This document shows positions 52,501-62,900 of a stretch of 64,000 bases of DNA, piece after piece (within the stretch, counting starts at the first letter, position 1; every line of letters starts with the position of its first letter). The stretch lies in the NCBI GenBank assembly GCA_017512025.1, contig JAFWHH010000017.1:27704-91703 (forward strand). Reading direction: 5' to 3'. A program made the translations under genes and the position numbers. The DNA comes from Clostridia bacterium (GTDB lineage: Bacteria; Bacillota; Clostridia; TANB77; CAG-508). The notes beneath the pieces are model-generated. The model worked only from the letters and a program-made list of their open reading frames with translations. It did not search any database and was not told the origin of the DNA.

Positions 52501-55500
52501 TGAAACTCCAGATTTCTATAACGCATATACAAAAGAAGATCCACAAGGATCAGGCAGATATATTGAGTATCTTGTTGTTCCATCTGATGTAGTAGCAATT
52601 GTAAAATCAGGAAACTATTCAAAAGAATGGACAACATTAGAGGGAGCATTTAATGATGCTGATGAATTACCTGAAGGATTAAAGGTTGAAATCAAATTAG
52701 TTCGAGATGTAATGGTTGAAAACGAAAGTACTGAACAAAATCCAATAATAACAATTGGTGAGAATAAAGACTATACACTTGACTTAAATGGACATACAAT
52801 TACACCTAAATACCAAAAGAACATATTTATTAATAATGGAAAGTTTGAAGTAAAAGATTCAAGTACAGATTATTATCAAGGAATGGATTTATTTGAGCTT
52901 CAACATGATAGTGATTACTATTTTGTTAAACAAGGTGATTATTTAGTTCCAAACGACCAAGGAACTACAACTGGATCAGTATACTCTTCAGAAGCGCATG
53001 ATTATATCTTAGACCACTATAATCATTCATATGTAGAAATAGATTTAAGTGATACTGATCCAAGTAGCACAAACCAATTACATATTGAAGGTCTTGATTT
53101 TGGTAGATCACTTAGATGGTACGTAACTGAATCTGCTGAAGAGCCAGAAATTAAGTACTATCCATCAGGAAGCAGTTTTATTGTGTTCCCTAATGATTAT
53201 GAATTAGAAGGAGGAAAGAAATATTACTTACACATAATTGGTGTTAAGTTGTCAGGCCCTGGTTTATACACAGGAATGGATTCAGGTGTAATTACAGAAA
53301 TAACATTAAATGGAAAACCAATTATTAATGAGCTTGCAAAAGGAACAGGTAAAATTGTATCTGGAGGTACATGGTCTCCTATCATAAATAATGAAGGTGC
53401 TGAGCTTATAGTAAATAATACTAGATTAGTTGGTTCATCAGAAGATATGTACATGATTGAAAACAAGGGAGATGTAACTTTAAATCATAGTTATTTAGAC
53501 AAAGGTGGAATTAGAAACTATAAAGATGCAGATATTAATGGTGGATTAATTAGAGGTACAATATATAAACAAAGTAATAATGATAATGTTTCTATTACAG
53601 GTGATGCTTTCATTAAAGCTAGTGGTAGAAATGGAATTATATCAGAAAATTTGACTATTGATAAAGCAAGTGTTATTGGATCAAGCATGCAAGCCAATGC
53701 ATTCAATATTAAGGATTTAGCAATAGGAGCAACAACTGTTAGATTATATGTAGGTTCAGTTGAAGACAGTGAATTCTATAATGTTAATTTAACAATGGGT
53801 TCTGATAATACAGTAACAATGAAAAATAATAAAATTATATGTGGAACTAATGACAACGATATTCTTCCAGTAAAAATAAATGGAACGGCTACTTTAGAGA
53901 ACAACAGAATATATGGATACATTAGTAGCGTTAGTGAGTCAAAGACTGAGTTTAAATCGGGATATGTATCTGGTGGAAGATCAGCAGGTACTGTTATAGC
54001 CTTATCAAACTCAGGTGAGTTTACAATTGACGATGGAACATTTAATGGATGCGTATATAACGCAGATTATAATATAAACTATCCAAGGGAAAGTACACTT
54101 ATTATAAAAGGCGGAACAATTAATGGACCAGTAGCAAATTATCATTTAAATAAGACAAGCGGTGAATGGAAACTATCAAAAATAATAATTGGTACAAAAA
54201 ACACCGGGTCAGACGATGAAGTTAGCACAACGTCACCAACAATAAACACAACAGGGTATACATTCTTATCAAGAGATACTTATGGTATATACAATGGATT
54301 TGGTGGAGAAGTATACTTCTATGATGGACAAATAATTACCAAAGACGGATATTTCATAAGCGGTAATCTAACAGAAATTGAAGATAATGTAAGCATTATC
54401 TGTGATGATCATACTATTACAAAGAATGATCAAGAGATAGATTGTGAACGTACTTATTTAAGTAAAACAGGAGTTGGTGTTGCTCAAATATTAAAAACTG
54501 CAGATATCACAATTCCTTCAAGCATAATAACAACAGAAAAAGATGGATACTATGTATTTAGTGAATTAAATAGTGCTATTAGTTGTTGCAATAATAGCGA
54601 TGTTACAATTGAATTAATAAATCCAGTTGTAATGCCAAATGCACCTTCTACTATCACATCAGGAAAGAAAATTACTATAGACCTAAAAGGCAATGAATTA
54701 AGATATATCTATGGTGAAGAAGGAATCAATGTTGAAGAAGGTGGCAAACTAACTATTAAAGATAGTGGTGAAAATGGAAAAGTAACAAATTATGCCGGTG
54801 CTATTGAAAACCACGGAGAATTCAATTTAGAAAGTGGTAAGATAACAACTATAGGACAAACAAATGCAATAGAAATTCCTGATAATTCAGGTAGAATGGT
54901 TTCTTCAAAATATGCTACTGCAATATTCAACAATGGTACAATGAATTTAAACGGTGGAACAGTTGCGGTAGATAATAATAACAATGTTGGAGTAGTACAA
55001 AATAGTGGAACATTAAATCTTAATGGTACGCCAATTACTGGTGGTATTTACAACAAAGATAGTGGTAAATTAAATATAAATAATAGTGAAATAGGATATG
55101 CAGGCATACCAGTGTACAATATTGATACAGCCACAGTTAAAATGACAGGTGGAAAGATAAATTCTACTAGAAACAGAGTTTTAAGTAATAGTACAGCTGC
55201 AGAAGCTCTTGAAATGACAGGCGGAAGAATCGAATGTACGGTTGAAATTAACAATGGTTCAAAAGTAAAAATTGCAGGTACATCAGATAATACCCCATAT
55301 ATCTCTGATTTAAAAACAAATGGATATGTTAATTGTGATAACGGAACAATTGATCGTTTAACAATTACAGATAACTATGCAAATATAACAAATTCAAGGC
55401 TTAGTGGCGAAATTACTAATAGTTCAGAAAATATTACAACAGTAGATAATAGTTCAATTTCACTTACCTTAAAAGGTACGGGAACAACTAATATTACAAA

Positions 55501-58500
55501 ATGTCAAATAAGTTCAATAATAAACAATGGACAAACAGTTACAATTGATAATGATGGAGCTGGAAATAAAACTATTAAAACTGAGTATGCAGATAATATA
55601 AATAACGTATCAGGTAATTTAACAATCAAGAATGCAAACATTGACAGAGGATATTATGCATCAATAACAAACTCTGGAGATGGAACAATAACATTAGAAA
55701 ACGTAAAACCTGCAGTAGATTCTCAAAATAGATATACTCCATATTGTGTTAAAAATAGTGGATCTGGAGATATTATAATCGGTAAAGATTGTATTGTTTA
55801 TGATGGTAATGCTGTTGAAAACTCAGGAGCAGGACACATATACATTGGTAGAGAAGAGGATGAAGTTAGTACAACAACACCAGAAATTATCTGTAAAGAA
55901 GAAAACTACTATGCAACATACAACAGCGGAGCTGGATCAATTATATTCAACAATGGTAGAATTACTGGTAAATTAAACAAGGTATTCTATGGATCAATTG
56001 AGCCTAGATCTGGTGCTACGATAATTAACACAGATAATGAAGATGAAACATTAGAAACAAAAATACTTGGTGTAGTTACAGTTGCTAAGATTAAAACAAA
56101 TGAAGCTACTGTTTCTGGAAGTGTTCCAGTTGTAGATGGATACTATGAGTTTAATAGCCTTCAAGATGCTGTTAATGCATGTAATCCAAATGGAACAATC
56201 TATATCATACAAGATATTTCTATGGGTGCATCAACTACAACAGTTAATGTTGCAACAGATGACAACATAACAATTGATTTAAGCGGACATATTATTTCAA
56301 TTGGAAACTCAGAAGGTATTAAGAATAAAGGAACATTAAAAATTATTGATAGTTCAGAAAACAATATCGGTTCATTAACTTTGAACGGAACAAAATTAAT
56401 ATCTAATGAAGGAACTCTTACAATAGATAATGCTGTTGTAGGTTCAGATTCTGCAGCAGGAACAGCAGAATCACATGCAATAATTGTTGAGAACATAGGA
56501 ACATTAAATGTAGTAAATGGTGCTAGAGTTAAGACGACAAAACCAAACACAACACTTATTGAAAATAGTGGAACAGCAAATGTTAATGCAAGTACATTAA
56601 ATGGTGAAGGATTAACATCATACAGTATTTACAACAAGGATAATGGTAATGTAACATTAACAAATGCAGAAGTTGCGCAATCATTAATTGTAAATACAGG
56701 TTCAGGTGTTATTAACTCAAACGATACATTCTGGAATATAGCTGGTTTAAGAAATGGTGGAATTAGTAAAGATTCTGCATCAGGAACACCGACAACTACA
56801 ATAGCAGGTGGTGTAATTATTCCTGGATATCCATCTTACGGACCAACATATCACTTCTACAATATTGAAAACTATGCTGGACAAGTAACATTAAAGAATG
56901 GAACATCAAAAGACTTAGTTGTTGGAAGCAGAAATGGATATGTTTATTACTTTAATACAGATATCAAAAACGATGGTGGTACAACAACTATTGAAAGTGG
57001 AAAAGTAAGAAGCAATATAATAAATGTTTCTGGAACAGTAAAAGTTCTAGGTGGTGAAATAAATGGTGGTATTGACAACAAAGTTGATGGTGTAATGGAA
57101 ATCATCAAAGGAACATTTGATAACAAAGTATACCATATTTCAAGTAGTGATGAGGATATAAGAAATGGAACAGTTGCATTTGGTGAAAGAGATGAATATA
57201 GTGGTGAAATTACAAATAGCGGTTCATTAACTATAGGAAATAAAGCCGATGCTATAGATCCAAATAGTCCAACATTCACATATATGGGTCAATTTACAAA
57301 CGCAAATACAGCAACTCTAAATTTCTACGATGGTAAAATTGCGTATACAGATTCATCAGATATTAGAAAGGAATTACAAAACTATGTTGATGATATTCCA
57401 GACAACGCAAGCATCATACACACAAAGAATGATGTTGACGAATGGAATACACAACAAGTATACCAAGTTTCAGCGGATACAGTTGTAGCTAAGATTGGTA
57501 ATACTGGATACATGACATTAAAATCAGCATTTGCTGCATGTACAACTAATACACAAACAACAATTGATTTACAAAAATCAATCGTATTAGAAAAAGATGA
57601 TATTTATACAATCGGTGGAGAAAATGCTGCAAGAAATATTAAGCTTAACTTAAATAACAATACAATAAAATACAACGGAGCAAGTACATTATTCACAGTT
57701 GAATCAAATAGTACATTTGAATTAACAGACTTATCAGACACTAAAGAGGGAGCTATATACACATATGGTGATATTTTAGTGGATAACAAAGGTACATTCA
57801 CACTTTCAAGTGGTACATATGACATACTTGATAATGGAAAACATCAAGAAAATACATTTATAAAGAATACTGGTAGTGGTACAGTAAGTATGACTGGCGG
57901 AAAGATTATAAATGATGAATTTTATAATGATGATATTATTTCAAGAAGATCTTTAGGTGGATTAGCAATTAATTCAACATCTTCTGGAAACGTATCAATT
58001 AGCGGTGGTGAAATAATTAGTTCTGGAGGAAATACATCAACAACTGATGCACGAATATATCCAAGTAACTGGATTGCAATTGTTGGCTCAGCAGCAAACA
58101 AAGCAACTCAGGTAAATATATCTGGAACAGCCAAGATAACCGGTGGAAAAAGTTATTATTCATATGTGTATAATAGAAATTCTATACACAATATAACATT
58201 TAACATGTCTGGTGGAGAAATTAATACTTCAATTACAATGTCAGCTTGTAATGTAAACGTAAACGGTGGATCAATCGACGGAACATTAGGTGTTGACGAT
58301 AAGACTACAGTAAACGTAGATGGAACAGCAGTAATAAAACAATTAGGGGTTTCATCTGGAACAACAAAGATTTATGGTGGTACAATCACAGATTTATTAG
58401 ATGTTAATGGAAACTATGATACAAAAATACCAGCAACAGTTGAAATTGATGGATCTAAAGGTATTGCAAATGATAAGGTTACAATTGGTAAAATGACAAA

Positions 58501-59404
58501 CGTAACTACTAATACATCAATCAAACATGCAAACATTACAAAAGGAATGACTGTGAGCGAAAGAAGCAACGATAGTACTATAGTAACATTAGGTGAAGGT
58601 GTAAGTATTAAAAATGATAGCGGAGATGCAATTATCGTATACAATGGAGATTTATATATACAAGCATCTGATGTAGAAATAGAATCTACAAATGCTGTTG
58701 GTTTAACAGTAGGAACAAGCTCAAGTACTAATATCCCAGCTAATGTATATCTAGGTATTGATGATGCAACAATTAGCAGAACAGCTCCAGTAATTAAAGG
58801 TAAAACAGCAGGTATAAGTCTTGTATACAGAAATGCATACTTATACTGGAATGATGGTGTAGCTGTATGTACAGACTTAGTAACAGCAGCAAACATTGCC
58901 TTCAGGAACAATAATGGTAATGTAGTAATTCCAGAAAGATTTAGAGATTACTACGGAGTTAAGATTATAAACTCTACAGAGGAGAAGATAGCATATGTAG
59001 GACCAACACAGGAAGAAAGTGTAGTGGCTTACATTGGAGATACTGGATATACATCATTACAAGAAGCAGTAAATAGTGCCTCAGCAACTGATACAATTAG
59101 AATTTGCAGTACCGTAACATTAGAAAGTCAATTAGTAATTGGAAACAACAAGAGCGTAACAATTGATATTGCAGGAAATGTAATTGGATTATCTAATGAA
59201 AACGAATTAATTAAGATTGAATCTGGAGCTACTTTAACATTGAAGGATTCAGATCCAAACGGTAATAACGCTGGTAAGATTCAAAACACATCAGGATCAG
59301 TAATTAACAACAATGGAACATTAAATCTTCAATTTAATTCATCTAAACTTGTTCCAAAGGATGGATCTTCAGCTATAACAGGAAACGGAACTGTTAATAA
59401 CTAA
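49514..59404 (+). CDS. Giant membrane-tethered surface protein with cohesin-like domain and beta-helix repeats
   Basis: The 3,296-residue protein begins with a signal anchor (5-23), then a cohesin-like beta domain (about 45-186, VKAGEEVTVTLSAKD to TLIIYED), a Pro/Glu/Lys linker, and KTGDK followed by a span (219-239), KNKTK, and another span (248-266) ending VKAAG. A dockerin-like pair of loops follows at about 356-422 (GDTNKDSKSNQVELTTIIR, SADLTVDGTINEEDVSA), then MucBP-like domains (about 530-710). From about 830 on come right-handed beta-helix segments, each opened by a copy such as GYMTLKSAFAACT, GYTSLQEAVNSAS or YEFNSLQDAVNAC. There is no C-terminal anchor. It probably acts as an adhesin or scaffold outside the cell. 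Confidence 0.72.
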   Translation: MKKKVSVLIFDILVAMIFIFSLATKTSMQNSIVQGTDYSPVGSQSMSFNFIPDPEEKRVKAGEEVTVTLSAKDINVGEEGLNSIVGYLGYDENVFESVSFHANRDANWLLEHNQRKGHSMYGKFCLYTMQEGITEDEDIATLVLKLKSDLKPQTTKITFTGLASSDGEYEVPEEDRTVTLIIYEDPVPDHGSKTPDSKPVPSTPEEKKEEPSRSIKTGDKIMVMVILAILAIVLNIIVFAGKNKTKTFSMILVALIGISCLGTVVKAAGNTIDVAVALQNLDYKQSWLNSENYLVTDTTVSRFFPETNIDNIVSKFNKNVEVNTNDTRAEEGKLATGMKINVKNPTRADAEGNRAYTVSVWGDTNKDSKSNQVELTTIIRNVLDSEKWNLNEEKSLSADLTVDGTINEEDVSASVKYIVYGELEIPGFDQVDAPEIKAVAGTYDEEKNFYTSDVQVKITEKATNGKKTQYKVENSQGEVLPYTEITRADNVCEKTITLEYGEIYKVSAYTTGVLGNRSEIPYKIINATGVVLHGYKVKYYYDGVEDTSKEEPIKYVEAGTVIDSYPDKSEGYVLDTTKGNGTGVVNFPLTVSADETQNIIEVYYVSNKGNLVIHHYKDGATTPTKIAEDETVEMEYGSSYEVTPLFANNKIKVNGTDLTTERAYLDSNACEFSRVVGYEGTATGENGTVTGTATRDMGEISYYYNTVSYQVTGEVIGGNGSISLAGNPISVAYGCDVEDDIVITPDNQYVIASARLYSGSEIDGSYDETDGIDIKSELKRVGKKLYIQDLDELCNITENKHIVVTFAQSTVVCQIVDVPKGLDTMKNANGDQILWNEYSTLEEAIVDALLANSSEDKIPDENDNKVEIKILANINGENNQIDNDNIVVIDLNSYTISSDNSAKPTIEVKDGNLTVVDKSAVQTGKIENTEREAIKLNEGGSLTLGTNEESGEPSIVAPTIEGGTYGINKDPNGVFNFFDGLIIGNSNSSVSDSGVNETPDFYNAYTKEDPQGSGRYIEYLVVPSDVVAIVKSGNYSKEWTTLEGAFNDADELPEGLKVEIKLVRDVMVENESTEQNPIITIGENKDYTLDLNGHTITPKYQKNIFINNGKFEVKDSSTDYYQGMDLFELQHDSDYYFVKQGDYLVPNDQGTTTGSVYSSEAHDYILDHYNHSYVEIDLSDTDPSSTNQLHIEGLDFGRSLRWYVTESAEEPEIKYYPSGSSFIVFPNDYELEGGKKYYLHIIGVKLSGPGLYTGMDSGVITEITLNGKPIINELAKGTGKIVSGGTWSPIINNEGAELIVNNTRLVGSSEDMYMIENKGDVTLNHSYLDKGGIRNYKDADINGGLIRGTIYKQSNNDNVSITGDAFIKASGRNGIISENLTIDKASVIGSSMQANAFNIKDLAIGATTVRLYVGSVEDSEFYNVNLTMGSDNTVTMKNNKIICGTNDNDILPVKINGTATLENNRIYGYISSVSESKTEFKSGYVSGGRSAGTVIALSNSGEFTIDDGTFNGCVYNADYNINYPRESTLIIKGGTINGPVANYHLNKTSGEWKLSKIIIGTKNTGSDDEVSTTSPTINTTGYTFLSRDTYGIYNGFGGEVYFYDGQIITKDGYFISGNLTEIEDNVSIICDDHTITKNDQEIDCERTYLSKTGVGVAQILKTADITIPSSIITTEKDGYYVFSELNSAISCCNNSDVTIELINPVVMPNAPSTITSGKKITIDLKGNELRYIYGEEGINVEEGGKLTIKDSGENGKVTNYAGAIENHGEFNLESGKITTIGQTNAIEIPDNSGRMVSSKYATAIFNNGTMNLNGGTVAVDNNNNVGVVQNSGTLNLNGTPITGGIYNKDSGKLNINNSEIGYAGIPVYNIDTATVKMTGGKINSTRNRVLSNSTAAEALEMTGGRIECTVEINNGSKVKIAGTSDNTPYISDLKTNGYVNCDNGTIDRLTITDNYANITNSRLSGEITNSSENITTVDNSSISLTLKGTGTTNITKCQISSIINNGQTVTIDNDGAGNKTIKTEYADNINNVSGNLTIKNANIDRGYYASITNSGDGTITLENVKPAVDSQNRYTPYCVKNSGSGDIIIGKDCIVYDGNAVENSGAGHIYIGREEDEVSTTTPEIICKEENYYATYNSGAGSIIFNNGRITGKLNKVFYGSIEPRSGATIINTDNEDETLETKILGVVTVAKIKTNEATVSGSVPVVDGYYEFNSLQDAVNACNPNGTIYIIQDISMGASTTTVNVATDDNITIDLSGHIISIGNSEGIKNKGTLKIIDSSENNIGSLTLNGTKLISNEGTLTIDNAVVGSDSAAGTAESHAIIVENIGTLNVVNGARVKTTKPNTTLIENSGTANVNASTLNGEGLTSYSIYNKDNGNVTLTNAEVAQSLIVNTGSGVINSNDTFWNIAGLRNGGISKDSASGTPTTTIAGGVIIPGYPSYGPTYHFYNIENYAGQVTLKNGTSKDLVVGSRNGYVYYFNTDIKNDGGTTTIESGKVRSNIINVSGTVKVLGGEINGGIDNKVDGVMEIIKGTFDNKVYHISSSDEDIRNGTVAFGERDEYSGEITNSGSLTIGNKADAIDPNSPTFTYMGQFTNANTATLNFYDGKIAYTDSSDIRKELQNYVDDIPDNASIIHTKNDVDEWNTQQVYQVSADTVVAKIGNTGYMTLKSAFAACTTNTQTTIDLQKSIVLEKDDIYTIGGENAARNIKLNLNNNTIKYNGASTLFTVESNSTFELTDLSDTKEGAIYTYGDILVDNKGTFTLSSGTYDILDNGKHQENTFIKNTGSGTVSMTGGKIINDEFYNDDIISRRSLGGLAINSTSSGNVSISGGEIISSGGNTSTTDARIYPSNWIAIVGSAANKATQVNISGTAKITGGKSYYSYVYNRNSIHNITFNMSGGEINTSITMSACNVNVNGGSIDGTLGVDDKTTVNVDGTAVIKQLGVSSGTTKIYGGTITDLLDVNGNYDTKIPATVEIDGSKGIANDKVTIGKMTNVTTNTSIKHANITKGMTVSERSNDSTIVTLGEGVSIKNDSGDAIIVYNGDLYIQASDVEIESTNAVGLTVGTSSSTNIPANVYLGIDDATISRTAPVIKGKTAGISLVYRNAYLYWNDGVAVCTDLVTAANIAFRNNNGNVVIPERFRDYYGVKIINSTEEKIAYVGPTQEESVVAYIGDTGYTSLQEAVNSASATDTIRICSTVTLESQLVIGNNKSVTIDIAGNVIGLSNENELIKIESGATLTLKDSDPNGNNAGKIQNTSGSVINNNGTLNLQFNSSKLVPKDGSSAITGNGTVNN

Positions 59405-59443
59405 ATTTAATTGGTGTAAAGCACAAAAATAGGTTAAATTAAA

Positions 59444-59480
59444 AAATATAGGAAGTTAAAACTTCCTATATTTTTTTTTG
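59444..59480 (+). terminator. Terminator of the surface giant
   Basis: AAATATAGGAAGTT pairs with AACTTCCTATATTT and ends in nine T. Confidence 0.9.
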
Positions 59481-59535
59481 TACGTAGAAACGAAGGAAAC
59501 CTTTAAAGTTATTATTTAAAAATAAGATGAAAAAC

Positions 59536-59564
59536 TTGATTTCGACGGAGTTCTATGATATAAT
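59536..59564 (+). promoter_or_regulatory. Promoter of the last surface protein gene
   Basis: TTGATT at 59536-59541, 17-base spacer, TATAAT at 59559-59564. It lies 368 bases before the start codon, so the mRNA has an unusually long leader. Confidence 0.8.
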
Positions 59565-59634
59565 AGAACGCATAGTTGATAAAAAAGTAAACGTAACTAC
59601 TTTAATTCAATACACACGTAAGGAAGTGTTAATC

Positions 59635-59676
59635 ATGTTGACTACAAGGTTAACCAAGAAAACAATAGAATTTTAA
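59635..59676 (+). CDS. Possible leader peptide (13 codons)
   Basis: ATG at 59635 reads MLTTRLTKKTIEF and stops at TAA 59674-59676. AAGGAAG lies about 9 bases upstream. Its place in the long leader suggests a role in translation-dependent attenuation, but so short a frame may be chance. Confidence 0.25.
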   Translation: MLTTRLTKKTIEF

Positions 59677-59882
59677 ACATAAATGAGTAGTTTTCTAATC
59701 TGGCAAAAAGCATTTCCAATCGAAAATAATTAAGATACATAAGTTGCTAGCACGTGATAAATTAGAACAATATAAATAGGTGTGTTAGTTTAAAAGATAA
59801 AATATTAAGACACAAAAGCAAAGGAGAGCATTAAGATATGCTCTCCTTTGCGACGTCTTTGGGCCAATATTATGCAAAGGTC

Positions 59883-59910
59883 AGTCTTAATAATTGAGAG
59901 AGACTTTTTT
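59883..59910 (+). terminator. Possible leader terminator
   Basis: AGTCT (59883-59887) pairs with AGACT (59901-59905), followed by TTTTT. The stem is short; it ends 22 bases before the start codon. Confidence 0.4.
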
Positions 59911-59931
59911 ATATGTTGAAAGGAGAAAAGA

Positions 59932-62900
59932 ATGAAAGACGTAAGTAAACGTATTGCAAAAGTACTAAGCTTTTTATTGGTAGTAGCAATCATATTAGTT
60001 ATGGTTCAAAGCTATATTCCTATGAAAATTTCTAAAGAATCTACAGACACTTTAGAAAGCAAGGAAGCAATGGCAGCTGCTCAAATTGGACAAATTAATA
60101 ACTGGATGACAAGAGTTGACAGTTATGCAGCAAGAATAGGTAGAAGACTATCTAGCGGAAAAGAAGAACAAAAATGGATGTTCTACGATACAACAGGAAA
60201 GTTAAAGAACTTATATTGTATCCAATCAGGTAATGCACAAGCAGAGGTATACAATATATATGACTTGTATAGTTTTTCTGATGATGAAGGAATGATTACA
60301 ACATATTTTGGTAACAGAGAAACATACAATCACTTTATGTGGATTCTAGAGAACATGTATATATCAGATTCACCTGATCAATCATATGCTGAAGGAAGCA
60401 TGTTTAAGAAGTTAGGTGATAATGGATATCTAGAAGGTTTATATAAAGAGATGCTTGGAGAATTACAAGCGTTATATAATAATGCTGGTGTAGCATCAAA
60501 TGGATATACTGAATATTTAACTTCATATCACTATAATGGTAAAACAAGAGTTGCAGCTGATTATAAGTATGCAATTAATGGAAGAGATAATTTCATTAAA
60601 GTAATTCAAAACTATTTATTATTAAGTTATGCTAAACAAAGAAATGGTGGTTATGGATTAAGTCCACTTGATAAGAATGGAAATATTATTTTAGACTTAA
60701 GAACATATTCTGATGATTATGCTGCCGTTAAGAATTATATTGGAAATGAAACGGCATCAAAAAGATTTATTCACCAATTACTTTATTATTTAGTAAATGG
60801 ATATAAGAAAGACTCTTATAATGTAAATAAATACAAGAATTTTGAAAAAGATGCATATGCAAATACAAAAATTGACTCAAGCAAAGCAAAATATAGTAGT
60901 GATTCTAATAAAATAGGTCCATTTGTTGTATATAATAAATATGGATTTAGTATTTCTTTAACTAACGTAAGCTTTGGTTCAAAGAAATTTACAAGCAATG
61001 AATACAAGGTTGTAGATGCAAATGGAAATAGCATTAATTTATCAAATGCAACAGAAAAATCAGAATTCTATGTTGAAATAACAACTGACTTTTCAAAAAA
61101 TGCAACAGATTCAATGAATGTTAATTGGAACATAGATTTTGGTGAAGTGCCAGATGCCAAAATATTTATCCCAACATCAGGATCAACAACTCAGGTATTA
61201 GTGGATGTTGAAAGAACTCATAGAACTAAATCAGAAGGATGGAAAAATGTTATACCAGATTTAAAAGCTGATATAGCTTTAAAGAAATACATCTATTCTG
61301 TAAATGGTAATAAAGTTAATGATAGATTAGGATCAATAGATCTAACAAATTTAAAAGAAAATAAAACACCTCATAATGCATCTTACAACATGAATAAAAC
61401 TGCTGTAAGTGTTAATGTTGGTGATACTGTTACATACGCTATCAGATTATTCAATGAAGGTGAAATAGATGGTACTGCATCAAAGATTACAGACCATTTA
61501 CCAAATTACTTAAACTTCGTAAAAGCATATAGTGTTGATGGTACAGAATTAGAAGTTGAGAAAACAAACTACAATAAAGATATTACAATTACAACTAAAC
61601 TAGATAAGATGAAAGCTTTTTCAAAAGATGATACAGAAGAATCTTTCAAATCTAAATCACAAGTAATTTATGTTGAATGTACAGTTGATAGCAATACAAC
61701 AAATCAAAAAGTATACACAAACATTGCAGAAATAGCTGAATATACTTTCGCTGCTGGGTCAGATATAGATTCAAAAGCTAATAACTGGACAATTTCAACA
61801 GCTGATAGATCTAAAGACGAATGGATTGATTACTCAAATAATCAAGATAATTGGTTAGATGACAATATGCATCCATTTGTTGGACAAGAAGATGACGATG
61901 ACTTCGACAAAATTAAAGTTAATAAAATTGACTTAGCTCTAACAAAGAGAATTGAAGGAAAAATTAAAGAAGATGGTTCTGAAGAATACTTAGTTTCTGA
62001 AGATTCATCAGTAGAAAAAACTAAACTTGAAATCTCTGGATATGATGATATCAAAAAAGGTGTTAAACATGATCTAAAATATAACATGAACAAAAAGCCT
62101 GCTATCGTATCAAGAGGAGACAAGCTTATTAATGTTATTACAGTTTATAATGAAGGTTTAATTGATGGTGTAGTTAAACAAGTAACAGATTACTTACCAA
62201 AAGGATTAAACTTCAACGAAGAAGAAACAAAGAAATTAAATGATTCAAGTGTTACATATTCATATGACACAAGTAGTAAACGTCTAGTAATCAAATTAAA
62301 TGGAGATACAGGGGTTTCTTTAAAGAGCCTAAATTCATTTGAAAATGATGTTGATAAATTCGAAATTAGAATAGTTACAGATGTTGATCAAGGTGCTAAC
62401 GGAACAATATACAATTCAGCACAAATAACTGATTATGGATATGTTGGAAATAATGGAGAATACTACAAAGCAGATGTTCCAAATGTTGACATTGACTCTG
62501 ATGGTTCAACAAGTGGTGATGTTGTAGTTAATAAACATATATCTTCTTATATGGCTGCTGATGCTGCAAAAGAGGATTTAACAGGAATAAATAAAGACTA
62601 CATGCAAAACGAAGATGATGATGACGTTGATGCTGTTAAAGTTATTTATAATCCAGAATTTGACTTAGCATTAAGAAAATATATATACAAAGTTGAAAAA
62701 GATTTTAAATGGTCAGATGGAAGCAATTATACAATCACATACAATGAAAGAGTTCCATCATTAAATGAAAGATCAGTAACAGCTTTAAGTAAAGACGGAA
62801 CAGCTGAATATTATCATGATAAATTAAAAGTAAATGTTGAAACTGGTGATATTGTTACATACAGAATTAGAGTATATAACGAAGGAACTGGAGATGCATA

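Larger units (their letters stand above)
59571..59931 (+). promoter_or_regulatory. Long structured 5' leader, candidate attenuator
   Basis: The 360-base leader holds a possible 13-codon upstream frame (59635-59676), a perfect 14-bp hairpin (59818-59831 with 59838-59851), a copy of its first arm, GCAAAGG at 59874-59880, able to pair with CCTTTGC at 59845-59851, and a short stem AGTCT/AGACT followed by six T at 59883-59910. This resembles an anti-terminator/terminator switch. I could not match it to c-di-GMP, T-box, SAM or other riboswitch consensus. Confidence 0.5.

Noticed and set aside
59541..59548. Reverse Spo0A box (TTCGACG) in the promoter spacer of the last gene
   Set aside because: One conserved base differs and there is no second site.
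59571..59931. Known riboswitch (c-di-GMP-I/II, T-box, SAM, ydaO) in the leader
   Set aside because: Core conserved strings of these classes are missing; only generic hairpins are present.
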